Part shown: positions 18,977 to 28,762 of the stretch, in pieces
Layout: every line of letters starts with the position of its first letter
Numbering within the stretch: the first letter of the stretch is position 1
Source of the DNA: Curvibacter sp. GWA2_63_95
Lineage (GTDB): Bacteria; Pseudomonadota; Gammaproteobacteria; Burkholderiales; Burkholderiaceae_C
NCBI GenBank assembly: GCA_001795455.1
Contig: MGPB01000001.1
Location: forward strand, 89,147-153,146
Length of the DNA: 64,000 bases
Reading direction: 5' to 3'
Notes under the pieces: model-generated
What the model saw: only the letters and a program-made list of their open reading frames with translations
What the model was told of the DNA's origin: nothing
Database searches by the model: none
Made by a program: the position numbers and the translations under genes

Positions 18977-19513
18977 TCAGGCATTGACTCGGGACGTCGG
19001 CGTGTGGTGGTGCCATTGGGCATCCGTGTGTGCGGCCAGCTTCCAGAGCCGCAGGCTGCGGCCCAGCAGCACACCGCTGCACAGTCCATACATGCCAGCT
19101 ATGGCCGTGGCGGCTAGGGGAGATTGCAGCAGGGCGGGGGCGAGCGCCTGGGTGGCACCCACGGCGTATTTGGTGAAGAAGATGCCCATCATCAGCGCCA
19201 GCGGAACGGCGCTGCCCGGTACGGTGAAGCGCTGGCGGGCCAGGTCGTAGTGGGCGCCGGCGGGCAGGGGATGGCGCAGCACCAGGGCGGCAGCACTGAG
19301 GGCCACCACAGCCCACAGCAGCAGGGCGGTCGGGTAGGCAAGCGCTACGGTCAGCGTGCCGTAGAGCGAAAGCCCCACCAGCGCCAGCGGCAATGCAGTG
19401 ACGCGCATCCAGCCCATCTGCTGGGTCAGGGTTTGGCGCAGGCCCAGTACCAGCAGGCCCAGCAACAGGGGCCACACCCAGACCGGGGTGTTGGAAACAA
19501 ACATAGAGAACAT
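18977..19513 (-). CDS. Small membrane protein (DUF6622-like)
   Basis: 178 residues from the ATG at 19513, which has GGGAG eight bases upstream. The frame stays open far upstream, but that part is antisense to macA. About five hydrophobic segments; opening FVSNTPVWVWPLLLGLLVLG and tail SPLAATAIAGMYGLCSGVLLGR match a family of small membrane proteins that I recall as DUF6622. Function unknown. First gene of the unit with mipA and the DUF2306 gene. Confidence 0.75.
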   Translation of the reverse strand: MFSMFVSNTPVWVWPLLLGLLVLGLRQTLTQQMGWMRVTALPLALVGLSLYGTLTVALAYPTALLLWAVVALSAAALVLRHPLPAGAHYDLARQRFTVPGSAVPLALMMGIFFTKYAVGATQALAPALLQSPLAATAIAGMYGLCSGVLLGRSLRLWKLAAHTDAQWHHHTPTSRVNA

Positions 19514-19684
19514 GGCAAGACTCCCATGAGAAGGTTCAACAGTGATGGGCCGACTGTGCCGCCCGCATGCCATGGGCGCGAGGGGGCTGCGACGAAATGC
19601 CGCTTGGGCGCCGCGAAATGCCAAAAAGCGGGGGCTTTCGGGGGCTGCCACCGCACTGCCATGGGGGCTTTCTAGAATCGGTGC

Positions 19685-21031
19685 ATGAACAGAACATGGA
19701 TAGGTGGCGCCGCGGTGTTGGTCGCCGTGCTTGGCGGTGGTGCGTGGTGGTGGACGCAGGCGGGTGCCGGCGACAAGGTGGAGTACCGCACGGCGGCCAT
19801 CGTCCGCGGCCATCTGCAGGCCACTGTGGCGGCCAGTGGTGCGGTCAGCCCGGTGGCCCAGGTGAGTGTGGGCACGCAGGTGAGCGGGCAGATCCGCGAG
19901 GTGCTGGTGGACTTCAACAGCGAGGTGAAGGCCGGCCAGCTGATTGCCCAGATTGATCCCGAGACCTTTGAATACCGCGTGCGCTCGGCCCAGGCCGATG
20001 TGGACGCTGCGCGCGCTGCCGTGTTGACCGCGCAGGCCAATGTGGCCGCTGTGCAGACCCAGGTCTCGCGTGCGCAGGTGGACCTGAACGAGGCGCAGCG
20101 CGACTTGGAGCGCAAACAAAGCCTGGTGGAAAAACAGTTCATTACCCAGAGCGAGGCCGACAAGGCGCGCGCACTGGTGAACACCAGCACCGAAGCCCTG
20201 AAGGCGGTGCAGGCCCAGGTGGGTGTGGCGCAGGCACAGGTGAAAACGGCGCAGGCCAATGTGGCGCAGCGTGAGGCCGCGCTGGCCCAGGCGCGGGTGG
20301 ATTTGGCGCGCACACGCATCACCTCGCCGGTGAACGGCATTGTGATCAAGCGCACCATTGAGCGTGGCCAGACCGTGGCCAGCAGCCTGCAGTCGCCCGA
20401 GCTGTTTGTGATTGCGCAAAACCTCTCCGACATGCAGGTGGAGGCCGCCATTGACGAGAGTGACGTGGGCCGCCTGCAGCCGGGACAAAAAGCCAGCTTT
20501 AACGTGGACGCCTTCCCGGGCCAGACCTTTGAAGGTGAGATTCGCCAGGTGCGCAAAGCCGCCACCAATGTGGCGAATGTGGTGACCTATGTGGCCATCG
20601 TGCGTTTTGCCAATGTGCAAGGCAAGCTGCTGCCGGGCATGACGGCCAATGTGCGGGTGGTGACCGAGCAGCGCGAGAACGTGCTCAAGGTACCCAACGC
20701 GGCGCTGCGTTTACGCATCGAGGGTGTGGAACCCGTGGCACCTGCGTTGGCTGCGTCGGCACCCGGTGCACGTGCGCAGGGGCCGCGCCCCGAGGGCGGC
20801 GCGGCGCGTGGCGCAAACCGCAGCCGGGTGTATGTGATGGGCAGCGATGGAAAACCGTTGGCCTATGCCGTGCGGGTGGGGGTGTCGGATGGCAGCAGCA
20901 CCGAGCTGATCTTGCCGCCGGACTCACCTGCAGCGACGGCACTGCGTGAGGGTGTGGAGGTGTTGGTGGGCACCAAGCCGCAAGGCGGCGCCACTGCACC
21001 GCGCAGCAATGGCCCGCGGCCTCCGTTCTGA
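19685..21031 (+). CDS. macA: MacA-like periplasmic adaptor (membrane fusion protein)
   Basis: 448 residues. An N-terminal membrane anchor ([20 protein letters not shown]) is followed by a barrel-sandwich segment ([26 protein letters not shown]), a long Ala/Gln-rich helical hairpin (about residues 95-210), the returning half [20 protein letters not shown] and a beta-barrel. It links the MacB-type ABC exporter to an outer-membrane channel such as TolC. No TolC homologue is in the window. The C-terminal tail is Gly/Ala/Arg-rich ([19 protein letters not shown]). It overlaps or directly precedes the ATPase gene. Confidence 0.92.
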   Translation: MNRTWIGGAAVLVAVLGGGAWWWTQAGAGDKVEYRTAAIVRGHLQATVAASGAVSPVAQVSVGTQVSGQIREVLVDFNSEVKAGQLIAQIDPETFEYRVRSAQADVDAARAAVLTAQANVAAVQTQVSRAQVDLNEAQRDLERKQSLVEKQFITQSEADKARALVNTSTEALKAVQAQVGVAQAQVKTAQANVAQREAALAQARVDLARTRITSPVNGIVIKRTIERGQTVASSLQSPELFVIAQNLSDMQVEAAIDESDVGRLQPGQKASFNVDAFPGQTFEGEIRQVRKAATNVANVVTYVAIVRFANVQGKLLPGMTANVRVVTEQRENVLKVPNAALRLRIEGVEPVAPALAASAPGARAQGPRPEGGAARGANRSRVYVMGSDGKPLAYAVRVGVSDGSSTELILPPDSPAATALREGVEVLVGTKPQGGATAPRSNGPRPPF

Positions 21032-21830
21032 GGCGGGCACCGTGCCATCGACCACCCCGGCGCGCGCCCTGATCCAAGCGCGTGACCTGACCAAAACCTA
21101 TGCCATGGGCGACCAGACGGTGCACGCGCTGCGCGGGGTGTCGCTGGACATTGCCGAGGGCGAGATGGTGGCCATCATGGGCGCCTCGGGCTCGGGCAAG
21201 TCCACGCTCATGAACATACTGGGCTGCCTGGACCAGCCCAGCGCCGGCAGTTATGTGCTGGCCGGTGAGCCGGTACAAGACATGGCGTCGGATGCGCTGG
21301 CCAGCATTCGCAACCGGCGCATTGGTTTTGTGTTCCAGCAGTTCAACCTGCTGCCGCGCACCAGCGCGCTGGAGAACGTGGAGCTGCCCATGGTCTACGC
21401 CGGTGTGCCCGCCGCCCAGCGCCACCAGCGTGCACGCGCTGCCTTGGAGCGGGTGGGCTTGGGCCAGCGCACCGGCCATACACCGGCCGAGCTGTCGGGT
21501 GGGCAGCAGCAACGCGTGGCGATTGCGCGCGCACTGGTCAACAACCCCCAACTCATATTGGCCGATGAACCCACCGGCGCCCTTGATTCGCAGACCAGCG
21601 AAGACATCATGCAGCTGCTGACCGAGCTCAACCGCCAGGGCATGACCGTGGTGCTGGTGACGCACGAGGCCGACATTGCCGCTTGGGCACGGCGCACCTT
21701 GGTGTTCAAGGACGGGCACATCGTGGAGGACACAGTACGCGAAGAAGCGAGCGCCGCCGGGCCGCCCCAAGGCGCGAGGGCCCCCTTGGGGGGCAGCGAC
21801 CCGCAAAGCGGTGGAGCGTGGGGGCCATGA
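21009..21830 (+). CDS. MacB-type ABC transporter ATP-binding protein
   Basis: 273 residues from the ATG at 21009, overlapping macA. A GTG at 21042 with GAGG upstream is an equally plausible start. Walker [10 protein letters not shown], signature [15 protein letters not shown], Walker [13 protein letters not shown], and switch VTHEADIA. In E. coli MacB, ATPase and permease are one protein; here they are split, as in many LolD/FtsE-like systems. The last 25 residues ([20 protein letters not shown]...) are encoded by a G+C-rich repeat and are not part of the ABC fold. The stop overlaps the permease start (ATGA). Confidence 0.93.
   Translation: MARGLRSEAGTVPSTTPARALIQARDLTKTYAMGDQTVHALRGVSLDIAEGEMVAIMGASGSGKSTLMNILGCLDQPSAGSYVLAGEPVQDMASDALASIRNRRIGFVFQQFNLLPRTSALENVELPMVYAGVPAAQRHQRARAALERVGLGQRTGHTPAELSGGQQQRVAIARALVNNPQLILADEPTGALDSQTSEDIMQLLTELNRQGMTVVLVTHEADIAAWARRTLVFKDGHIVEDTVREEASAAGPPQGARAPLGGSDPQSGGAWGP
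21747..21826 (+). repeat. G+C-rich hairpin repeat, family 2, copy 1
   Basis: Contains GGGCCCCCTTGGGGGGCAG followed by CGCAAAGCGG and GCGTGGGGGCC. The same arrangement (CCCCCT..GGGGG, GCAAAGC, GGGGG) occurs inverted at 40928-41012. Here it forms the 3' end of the ATPase reading frame and the ribosome-binding region of the permease gene. Confidence 0.65.
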
Positions 21831-23062
21831 ATACCTTTGCGGCACTGCGCAGTGCGCTGCGGTCCTTGGCGGCGAACACGCTGCGCAGCATCTTGACCAT
21901 GCTGGGCATCATCATTGGCGTGGCCGCTGTCATCACCATGGTGGCGGTGGGGCAAGGCGCCACCAACCGGGTGCAAGAGCAAATGAAGGGGCTGGGCTCC
22001 AACATCATGCTGGTGCTGCCCGGTGGTGTGTCGCAGGCCGGTGTGCGCTTGGGCGCACAAACCCGCCAGCGCCTGACCGAAGAGGACGCCACCGCCATAG
22101 CGCTGGAAATTCCCGAAGTGCAGGTGGCGGCCCCCACGTCGCGCACCAGCGGGCAGCTGGTGTTTGGCAACACCAACTGGGGCAGCAGCATCATTGGCGT
22201 GAACAACGACTACCTGGAGGCGCGCGACTGGCCGTTGGCCAGTGGCCGTGTGTTTGATGTGGCCGAATTGTCGGGCTCGGCCAAGGTGGCCTGGATTGGC
22301 AGCACGGTGGCGCGCGAGCTGTTTGGCGAGCAGGACCCGGTGGACCAGGTGATCCGTGTGCGCAACATCCCCATCACCGTCATTGGTGTGCTGGCACCCA
22401 AGGGGCAAAACTCCATGGGCCAGGACCAGGACGATGTGGTGATGATCCCGCTGGGCACGCTGCGCAACCGCATCTGGGGCGGTGACGCCACCAGCCGCTT
22501 GAAGCGTGTAGGGGCCATCAGCGTGAAGGTGCGCGACGGCCAGGACATGAAGGCGGTGGAGGCAAGTATCAAGGACCTGCTGCGCCAACGCTTCAAGGTG
22601 CAGGAGGGGGGCGATGATCCCTTTGTCGTGCGCAACCTGACTGAAATTTTGCAGGCGCAGGAAGAGTCCAGCCATGTGATGACATTGCTGCTGGCCGCGG
22701 TGGCGGGCATCAGCCTGGTGATAGGCGGTATTGGCATCATGAACATCATGCTGGTGAGCGTGACCGAGCGCACGCGCGAGATTGGCCTGCGCATGGCGGT
22801 GGGCGCGCGCGGGCGTGACATCCTGGCGCAGTTCCTGATCGAGGCGGTGACGCTGAGTGTGCTGGGCGGCGCCATGGGCGTGGCGCTGGGCGCGCTGGCC
22901 ACCTGGGGCGTGGGCCACTTTGCCGGGTGGCAGGTGTCCTTAAGTGTGGGGTCGGTGCTGCTGGCGGTGGGCTTTTCGGGCGTGGTAGGCGTGTTTTTTG
23001 GCTACTACCCGGCCCGGCGTGCTTCCAAACTGTTACCGATTCAAGCACTTCGCTATGAATAA
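21827..23062 (+). CDS. macB: MacB-type ABC transporter permease
   Basis: 411 residues from the ATG at 21827, overlapping the ATPase stop. One N-terminal membrane segment ([25 protein letters not shown]), a large periplasmic domain (about 45-290), then the FtsX-type three-helix domain ([42 protein letters not shown]), the hallmark of the MacB/LolCE class. These mechanotransmission exporters act with MacA to move peptides, lipids or antibiotics out of the periplasm. Substrate unknown. Confidence 0.93.
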   Translation: MNTFAALRSALRSLAANTLRSILTMLGIIIGVAAVITMVAVGQGATNRVQEQMKGLGSNIMLVLPGGVSQAGVRLGAQTRQRLTEEDATAIALEIPEVQVAAPTSRTSGQLVFGNTNWGSSIIGVNNDYLEARDWPLASGRVFDVAELSGSAKVAWIGSTVARELFGEQDPVDQVIRVRNIPITVIGVLAPKGQNSMGQDQDDVVMIPLGTLRNRIWGGDATSRLKRVGAISVKVRDGQDMKAVEASIKDLLRQRFKVQEGGDDPFVVRNLTEILQAQEESSHVMTLLLAAVAGISLVIGGIGIMNIMLVSVTERTREIGLRMAVGARGRDILAQFLIEAVTLSVLGGAMGVALGALATWGVGHFAGWQVSLSVGSVLLAVGFSGVVGVFFGYYPARRASKLLPIQALRYE

Positions 23063-23112
23063 GTGAGCTGCTCGCGCAGATAATACGGGCGTTCTGGCTA
23101 TTTTTTGCTTAT
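23062..23112 (+). repeat. Dispersed short repeat, copy 5 (intergenic, after macB)
   Basis: Reads GAGCTGCTCGCGCAGATAAT, ACGGGCGTTCTGGCTATTTT. It begins directly behind the macB stop codon and reaches the uppP ribosome site. A degenerate copy of the family. Confidence 0.6.
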
Positions 23113-23127
23113 AAAAGGGAGTGTGTT

Positions 23128-23964
23128 TTGGACATGATATTGCTGATCAAGGCGGCCCTCATGGGTGTGGTGGAGGGGTTGACGGAGTTTCTGCCCATCT
23201 CCAGCACCGGCCATTTGATTCTGGCGGGCGCGCTGCTGGACTTTCTGGACCACGACAAGCGCCAGGTGTTTGAAATCGCCATCCAGACCGGCGCCATCTT
23301 TGCCGTCATCCTGGTTTACTGGCAAAAAATCCGCGACACGCTGGTGGCCTTGCCCACCGAGAAACAGGCGCAGCGTTTTGCCCTGAATGTCGCGATTGGC
23401 TTTGTGCCTGCGGTGGTGCTGGGCTTGTTGTTTGGCAAGTTCATCAAGGCCCACCTGTTCACCCCGACCATCGTCGCCACCACCTTCATCGTGGGTGGCT
23501 TCATCATCCTCTGGGCCGAGCGCCGCCAGACCCACAACCCCAAGACCGTGCGTGTGGCCGAGGTGGACGCCATGACGCCGCTGGACGCACTGAAGGTGGG
23601 CCTGGTGCAGTGCCTGGCCATGGTGCCCGGCACCAGCCGCAGCGGCGCCACCATCATCGGCGGCATGCTCTTGGGCCTGTCGCGCAAGGCGGCCACGGAT
23701 TTCTCTTTCTTCCTGGCCATTCCCACCCTGATTGGAGCGGGGGTGTACAGCCTGTACAAGGAGCGGGCGCTGTTGTCGGTGGCGGATGTGCCGCTGTTTG
23801 GCGTGGGGCTGGTGTTTTCGTTTGTCAGCGCGTGGTTGTGTGTGCGCTGGTTGTTGCGGTTTATTTCTACCCACAGCTTTGTGGGGTTTGCCTACTACCG
23901 CATCGTGTTTGGCATCGTGGTGTTGGTGACGGCTTGGACTGGGGTGGTGACTTGGGCGGCTTGA
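23128..23964 (+). CDS. uppP: Undecaprenyl-diphosphatase UppP (BacA)
   Basis: 278 residues. The TTG start at 23128 gives the usual family N-terminus [23 protein letters not shown], with GGGAG seven bases before it; an ATG lies two codons on. Active-site segments [14 protein letters not shown] and [20 protein letters not shown] are intact. An integral membrane enzyme that recycles undecaprenyl pyrophosphate to the monophosphate for cell-wall synthesis and gives bacitracin tolerance. It follows macB by 65 bp and is followed by the foldback element. Confidence 0.95.
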   Translation: MDMILLIKAALMGVVEGLTEFLPISSTGHLILAGALLDFLDHDKRQVFEIAIQTGAIFAVILVYWQKIRDTLVALPTEKQAQRFALNVAIGFVPAVVLGLLFGKFIKAHLFTPTIVATTFIVGGFIILWAERRQTHNPKTVRVAEVDAMTPLDALKVGLVQCLAMVPGTSRSGATIIGGMLLGLSRKAATDFSFFLAIPTLIGAGVYSLYKERALLSVADVPLFGVGLVFSFVSAWLCVRWLLRFISTHSFVGFAYYRIVFGIVVLVTAWTGVVTWAA

Positions 23965-23990
23965 TTTTGTTTTTGTAGCGACGCTTTTTC

Positions 23991-24358
23991 TTTTAACACC
24001 CACTCCCCCAGCCCCTCGCCCCGTCGGCGAGGGGAGCCTTTCAACAGCCGATTTGGGGGCTGCGCTCCGGCTACGGTGCTACACAAGTACCGCTGCCAAC
24101 AGATGGGTACGCCACGGCCAGCGCCAACGGTTGTGGTGAATAGAAAGAAGCTGGTGCGGAGCCACTGGCGGGCGCAGCCGCCAGCGTTGGCACACAAATC
24201 TCTCCGAGGTCGCCACAACCGCAGGCACTGGCCGTGGTGACAACGCACGCTGGCAACTTCACCCCAGTAGCCACGCTGTCGGCGCGCAACCACCAAATAC
24301 GGCTGTTAAGAGCTCCCCTCGCCGACGGGGCGAGGGGCTGGGGGAGTGGGTGTTAAAA
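23991..24358. repeat. 368-bp foldback element with perfect 47-bp terminal inverted repeats
   Basis: The left arm 23991-24037 (TTTTAACACCCACTCCCCCA...) is the exact reverse complement of 24312-24358. Each arm itself contains the hairpin CCCCTCGCC / GGCGAGGGG. The symmetry continues inward: AACAGCCG near 24043 pairs with CGGCTGTT near 24300, CCACGGCCA at 24112 with TGGCCGTGG at 24229, and CTGGCGG/CCGCCAG flank the centre at 24174-24175. The stretch fills the 425-bp gap between convergent uppP and the regulator gene and has no convincing reading frame. It resembles a non-autonomous foldback/MITE-like element or a structured intergenic repeat. Confidence 0.85.
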
Positions 24359-24389
24359 AAAAGCCGTGCAGGCGATGGAAAAAAAATAG

Positions 24390-26096
24390 TCAGCCCCGAT
24401 ACCCCGCAAAACACAACACCGCTTCCTCCGCCGGAACCGGTTTGCTAAACAGATAGCCCTGAAACTCCTCACACTGCAGCTCGCGCAGAAATGCCAGCTG
24501 CTCGGCTGTCTCCACCCCTTCGGCTACCACCGTCAGGCCAAAGCTGTGCGCCATCGCCACAATCGCCTTGGTGATCGCGGCATCCCCCGTGTCCTGCGTG
24601 ATGTTGCGGGTGAAGGCCTGGTCGATCTTCAGCGCGTCCAGCGGGTACTGCTTGAGGTAGGCCAGGCTGGAATAGCCGGTGCCGAAGTCGTCCATGGCCA
24701 GCTTCACACCCAGCGCCTTGCACGCATGCAGTGTGGCCAGCGTGGAGGCCACACTTTGCAGGGCCATGCTCTCGGTCACTTCCAGCTCCAGCATGGACGG
24801 GGGCAGGCCGGTGCTCTGCAGTACCTGGGCGACCAGAGTCGGCAGCTCCTTGCCGACAAACTGGCGCACCGATAAATTCACCGCCATGCGGAAGTTGCGG
24901 TGGCCCTGGGCCAGCCAGGTCGCCGCCTGGGCGGCCGCGGTGTGCATGACCCACTGGCCCAGCTGCACGATGACGCCGCTTTGCTCGGCAATCGGGATGA
25001 ACTCGGAGGGCGGAATCCAGCCCAGCGTGGCGTGGTGCCAGCGCAGCAGCGCCTCAAAGCCGACCACGGCACCGCTTTCGATGTTGACCTGCGGCTGGTA
25101 GTAAACCTGCAGGTCGCCCTGGGCCACGGCGCGGTGCAGCTCGTTGTGGATTTGCAGCGAACGGGCCACCTGGCGGTTCATGGCAGCGTCGAAGTACACA
25201 TAGGTGCCGGGGCCGGTCGGCTTGGCGTGGTGCAGGGCCGACTCCGCATTGAGCAGCAGCGCGTGTGCGCTGTCCGCCTGCATGGGGTACAAGCTGGCAC
25301 CCGCGCTTGCGGTGAGGAAGAGCGTGTGGCCGCTCACCTGGTAGGGCTGGGCCAGGCGGCGCAGCATTTCGGTGGCGCGCTCGTTCAGCTGCATTTCAAG
25401 GCCCAGCCCGGCCATGCACACGGCAAACTGGTCGCCACCGATCCGGCCCACTACATCATGGGCGCTTGGTTGTTCCCATTGCGCGGAGTAGAGGTTCAGG
25501 CGCTTGCCGACTTCACGCAGCACCAGGTCACCCACGCCGGTGCCCAGCGATTCGTTGATCTTGGCAAAGCCGTCCAGGCCCAGGCAGAGCAGGGCGACAC
25601 CTTGGTGGTGTGCCAGGGCCGATTCCAGCTGCTGCTCAAACAGGTCACGTCCCGGCAGGGCCGTGAGCGTGTCGATTTGCATGGCGTAGCGGGTTTCATT
25701 CTGTAGCCGTTGGGCTGCCTGGTCGAGGCTGCTGCTGCGCTGCAGGCGGGCCTGCACGGCTTCGAGCAGTTCGTCGCGGCGGCAAGGCTTGGTCAGGTAG
25801 TCGTCGGCACCCAGGTTCATGCCGGCGCGCACATCGGCCCGGTCGGCCTTGGCAGTCAGCATGATGATGGGCACCGTGGCGGTGCGGGCGTCCTCGCGCA
25901 GCTTGCGGATCAGGCCGTAGCCGTCCAGCACGGGCATCATCACATCGGTCAGCACCAGGTCGGGCCGCAGGGCCTGCGCCTGGGCGTAGGCGTCGGCACC
26001 GTCGCAGGCGACCATCACCTCGTAGCCCTCCAGTTCCAGCATCCACTGCAGGTTCTCGCGCAGCGAGGGTTCGTCTTCGGCAATCAGGATGCGCAT
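24390..26096 (-). CDS. Response regulator with GGDEF and EAL domains
   Basis: 568 residues. An N-terminal receiver (LIAEDEPSLRENLQWML, phospho-acceptor Asp51 in LVLTDVMMP, Lys in DDYLTKPC) is followed by a GGDEF domain whose signature is GGDQF, without an upstream RxxD. Cyclase activity is thus doubtful. A complete EAL domain follows ([52 protein letters not shown]). It probably lowers c-di-GMP when phosphorylated by the sensor kinase encoded 4 bp upstream on the same strand. Confidence 0.94.
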   Translation of the reverse strand: MRILIAEDEPSLRENLQWMLELEGYEVMVACDGADAYAQAQALRPDLVLTDVMMPVLDGYGLIRKLREDARTATVPIIMLTAKADRADVRAGMNLGADDYLTKPCRRDELLEAVQARLQRSSSLDQAAQRLQNETRYAMQIDTLTALPGRDLFEQQLESALAHHQGVALLCLGLDGFAKINESLGTGVGDLVLREVGKRLNLYSAQWEQPSAHDVVGRIGGDQFAVCMAGLGLEMQLNERATEMLRRLAQPYQVSGHTLFLTASAGASLYPMQADSAHALLLNAESALHHAKPTGPGTYVYFDAAMNRQVARSLQIHNELHRAVAQGDLQVYYQPQVNIESGAVVGFEALLRWHHATLGWIPPSEFIPIAEQSGVIVQLGQWVMHTAAAQAATWLAQGHRNFRMAVNLSVRQFVGKELPTLVAQVLQSTGLPPSMLELEVTESMALQSVASTLATLHACKALGVKLAMDDFGTGYSSLAYLKQYPLDALKIDQAFTRNITQDTGDAAITKAIVAMAHSFGLTVVAEGVETAEQLAFLRELQCEEFQGYLFSKPVPAEEAVLCFAGYRG

Positions 26097-26100
26097 GGCC

Positions 26101-27891
26101 TCAGTCCTCAGGTGTGCATTGGTGGGCGGGCAGGGTCACGGTGAAGGTGCTGCCCTTGCCTACGGTGCTCGTGACCCGGATCTCGCCCTGGTGGCAGGTC
26201 ACGGCCTCTTTCACGATCGACAGGCCCAGGCCGGTGCCGGCAATCGGGCCCACATTGCTGGCGCGATGGAAGCTCACAAACAGCTGGGCCTGGTCGGCCT
26301 CGGGAATGCCAATGCCCTGGTCGGACACGGTGAATACCAGGGCCTGGCCCTGGTCCTGCACCGCAAAGCGCACCAGCCCGCCCTGGGGCGAATACTTGAT
26401 GGCGTTGGACAGCAGGTTGCCCACGATGTTGCGAATCAGGGTGTCGTCGAGCCAGAAGCGCTGCTCGGCCGGGGGGAGTTCCAGCTGGAGTTGCACGCCC
26501 ACCAATTGGCGTGCCATGGCGCTACGCACCTCGTCCACCAGGCCGTTACAAAAGGTGGTGATGCTCAGGGCACGGGGTTTGAACTCCAGCCGTCCGGCAT
26601 CGGTGCGGCCAATCACCAGCACGTTCTCTAGCATGTGTGTCATGCGCTCCACGGCATCGTCAATCTTTTGCAGCGTCTGCTGTTTTTTGTCGGCCGGCAT
26701 GCGGTCTTCGTAGTGCTGCAGCAGTTCCACTGAGCCGTGGATGGTGGCCAGTGGCGTGCGGAACTCGTGGGACGCCATGGTGATGAAGCGGGCCTTCATG
26801 TCGTTCAGCGCAATTTGCTGTTGCAGCGCCAGGCGCTGGCTCTCTTCGGCTTGCATGCGGGCGGTGGCGTCCACCACAAACAGCAGCGTTGCGTTGCGTT
26901 GGCTCCACTCAATCAGCACGGCAGACACTTCCAGCGTGCGCACGTCGCCAGTGCCGGTGATCATGCGAAAACTGTACGACGGCTCCATCGCCTCGCCGCG
27001 CATGCGGCGCTGGTTGCGCTCCAGCAGGGCGGGCACATCGTCGGGGTGTGCGGTGGCGGTAAAGGGGTGGGACAGCAGGTACGCGTGCGAATGCCCGGCG
27101 ATGCGCACCATGCTCGGGTTGGCAAACACCGTGCGCCCCTCCTGCACCACCATCACACCCACGCCCACGTTCTCGATGACCGAGCGGTAGCGTGCCTCAG
27201 AGTTGCGCATCTCTTCAATGGCCTGCTGCCGTTCCAGCGCGGCCCCCACATGGTTGGCGACAAAGCCCAGGATGTCGGCGTCGTCCTCGGAGTAGTGCAC
27301 ATTGGGTTCGTAGCCCTGCACCACCAGCACGCCGCGCACGCGGCCCTGGATCTGCATGGGCACGCCCAGCCAACTGGTGAAGGTCAGGTCCCCGGTGGCA
27401 TGGGTGATCTCGCCGCTGTTCTGCAGCGCCTGAAAACGCTCGGCACTGATGAGTTGGGGTTGTGCGCTGCGCAGCACAAATTCGGTCATGCTAGGCAAGC
27501 GGGGCACGCCAAAGCGCTGCATGGTGTCGCCGTCTTTTTCGTCTTCGTAGTAGGGGAAGTCCACCGTGTTTTGGGATGGGTGGCTCAGGCACACATAGAA
27601 GTTTTTGGCATACAGCAACTCGCCCAGCAGCTGGTGCACGGTCTTCAGAAAGTCGTAGAGCGTGAGTCCGGCCGTGGCGCGCTCGGCTATCCGGTAGAAG
27701 ACCCTTTGCAGGGTTTCCGCCTTCTTTTGCACCTGGGCCTTGGTGTGCAGTTCGCGGGTGCGCTGTTCCATCCACTGGCTGGCCAGGGTCTGCTGTTCGT
27801 CCAGGGCGGCTTGCAGTTGCCGGTTTTTGGACTGCAGGGCCTGAACCTGTTCTTGCAGTCGGTCCACTTGCGCTTGCAGGCCGGTGTCCAT
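26101..27891 (-). CDS. GAF-PAS hybrid-type cytoplasmic sensor histidine kinase
   Basis: 596 residues without membrane segments. An N-terminal coiled coil (residues 1-60) is followed by a GAF domain (about 75-215; GDLTFTSWLGVPMQIQGRVRGVLVV), a PAS domain (about 225-350; YRSVIENVGVGVMVVQEGRTVFANP), HisKA with MASHEFRTPLATIHGSV (His in SHEFRTPL), and HATPase (VGNLLSNAIKYSPQGG, VSDQGIGIPEADQ, GTGLGLSIVKE). It phosphorylates the downstream c-di-GMP regulator (4-bp spacing). It follows the hydrolase gene by 6 bp, so a four-gene operon with Anbu is likely. Confidence 0.94.
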   Translation of the reverse strand: MDTGLQAQVDRLQEQVQALQSKNRQLQAALDEQQTLASQWMEQRTRELHTKAQVQKKAETLQRVFYRIAERATAGLTLYDFLKTVHQLLGELLYAKNFYVCLSHPSQNTVDFPYYEDEKDGDTMQRFGVPRLPSMTEFVLRSAQPQLISAERFQALQNSGEITHATGDLTFTSWLGVPMQIQGRVRGVLVVQGYEPNVHYSEDDADILGFVANHVGAALERQQAIEEMRNSEARYRSVIENVGVGVMVVQEGRTVFANPSMVRIAGHSHAYLLSHPFTATAHPDDVPALLERNQRRMRGEAMEPSYSFRMITGTGDVRTLEVSAVLIEWSQRNATLLFVVDATARMQAEESQRLALQQQIALNDMKARFITMASHEFRTPLATIHGSVELLQHYEDRMPADKKQQTLQKIDDAVERMTHMLENVLVIGRTDAGRLEFKPRALSITTFCNGLVDEVRSAMARQLVGVQLQLELPPAEQRFWLDDTLIRNIVGNLLSNAIKYSPQGGLVRFAVQDQGQALVFTVSDQGIGIPEADQAQLFVSFHRASNVGPIAGTGLGLSIVKEAVTCHQGEIRVTSTVGKGSTFTVTLPAHQCTPED

Positions 27892-27897
27892 GGGGCG

Positions 27898-28701
27898 TCA
27901 GCGCTCCATGTTCCGTAGCGCCGCTTCCAGGGCTGCGGCGGTGGCCAACGGCTTTTCCATGGGGAAGAGGTGGCTGCCGTCCAGCATCATGATGCGGCCC
28001 TTGGTCACCTTCACGGTCATGGCCATGCCGACCTGTTTCATCTCTTCGGACTGGTCGCCGCCAATGAAGGTCACCGGGCATTTCACCGGGTGGCGCGCCA
28101 GCAGGCGGTCCAGGTTGTCGGGCAGGGTGTTGTAGAAGGCGGTTTCAATCGCGCGGTCAAAGGCCAGCACGCGTTTGCCCTCTTCGTCCGCGTCAAAGGC
28201 GTCTACGTAGTCTTGCAGTACCTGCGCATCCCACTTGGCAAACGCCTTCTTGTGCTGGAAATGCTCGAAGGCGGCTTGTGCACTGGGCCAGCTGTTGCGG
28301 CGCTGGCGGCTCACGGCGCCGGGCGAGATGGCGCCCACCAGCTGGGTCGTCTTGGCCAAGCCCACCATGCGCGAACGCCAGCCGCCCACCAGCGGGGAGT
28401 CCACCAGTACCACGCCCTTGGTCAGCTCGGGGTGCAGCGCAGCTGCCATCAGGCTCAGAAAACCGCCCAGCGAGTGGCCCACCAGCCAGACCGGCTCTTC
28501 TGCCTTTTCCACCACCTTGGTGGCGTAGTCCACCAGTTGCTGCACCACGTGGGGCCAGTTGTCGGTAACGGGATAGCGCGGGTCGTGGCCGTATTTGTCA
28601 ACCGCCTTGACGGCATAACCGCGGGCGCGCAGGCTTTTGAAGAGCACCTTGTAGGTACTGGCAGGAAAGCTGTTGGCGTGAGAGAAAACGATGGTCGACA
28701 T
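27898..28701 (-). CDS. Alpha/beta hydrolase
   Basis: 267 residues. The nucleophile elbow is GHSLGG (Ser in VWLVGHSLGGFLSL), with an N-terminal oxyanion segment IVFSHANSFPA and a C-terminal His in MLDGSHLFPME. The acidic member of the triad is probably in the VTFIGGDQSEE region. A soluble esterase or lactonase-like enzyme; substrate unknown. It is followed 6 bp later by the sensor kinase, an uncommon partner. Confidence 0.88.
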   Translation of the reverse strand: MSTIVFSHANSFPASTYKVLFKSLRARGYAVKAVDKYGHDPRYPVTDNWPHVVQQLVDYATKVVEKAEEPVWLVGHSLGGFLSLMAAALHPELTKGVVLVDSPLVGGWRSRMVGLAKTTQLVGAISPGAVSRQRRNSWPSAQAAFEHFQHKKAFAKWDAQVLQDYVDAFDADEEGKRVLAFDRAIETAFYNTLPDNLDRLLARHPVKCPVTFIGGDQSEEMKQVGMAMTVKVTKGRIMMLDGSHLFPMEKPLATAAALEAALRNMER

Positions 28702-28762
28702 CAGATGAACACCGCAGAGCCGCCCGCGGGCCGCAAGAACACAAACAGGGATGCGTGCATGC

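Noticed and set aside
24470..24510. Possible further copy of the dispersed repeat (GCAGCTCGCGCAGAAATGCC)
   Set aside because: Only the short CTCGCGCAG core matches; the flanks do not follow the consensus and the residues are normal EAL-domain sequence.
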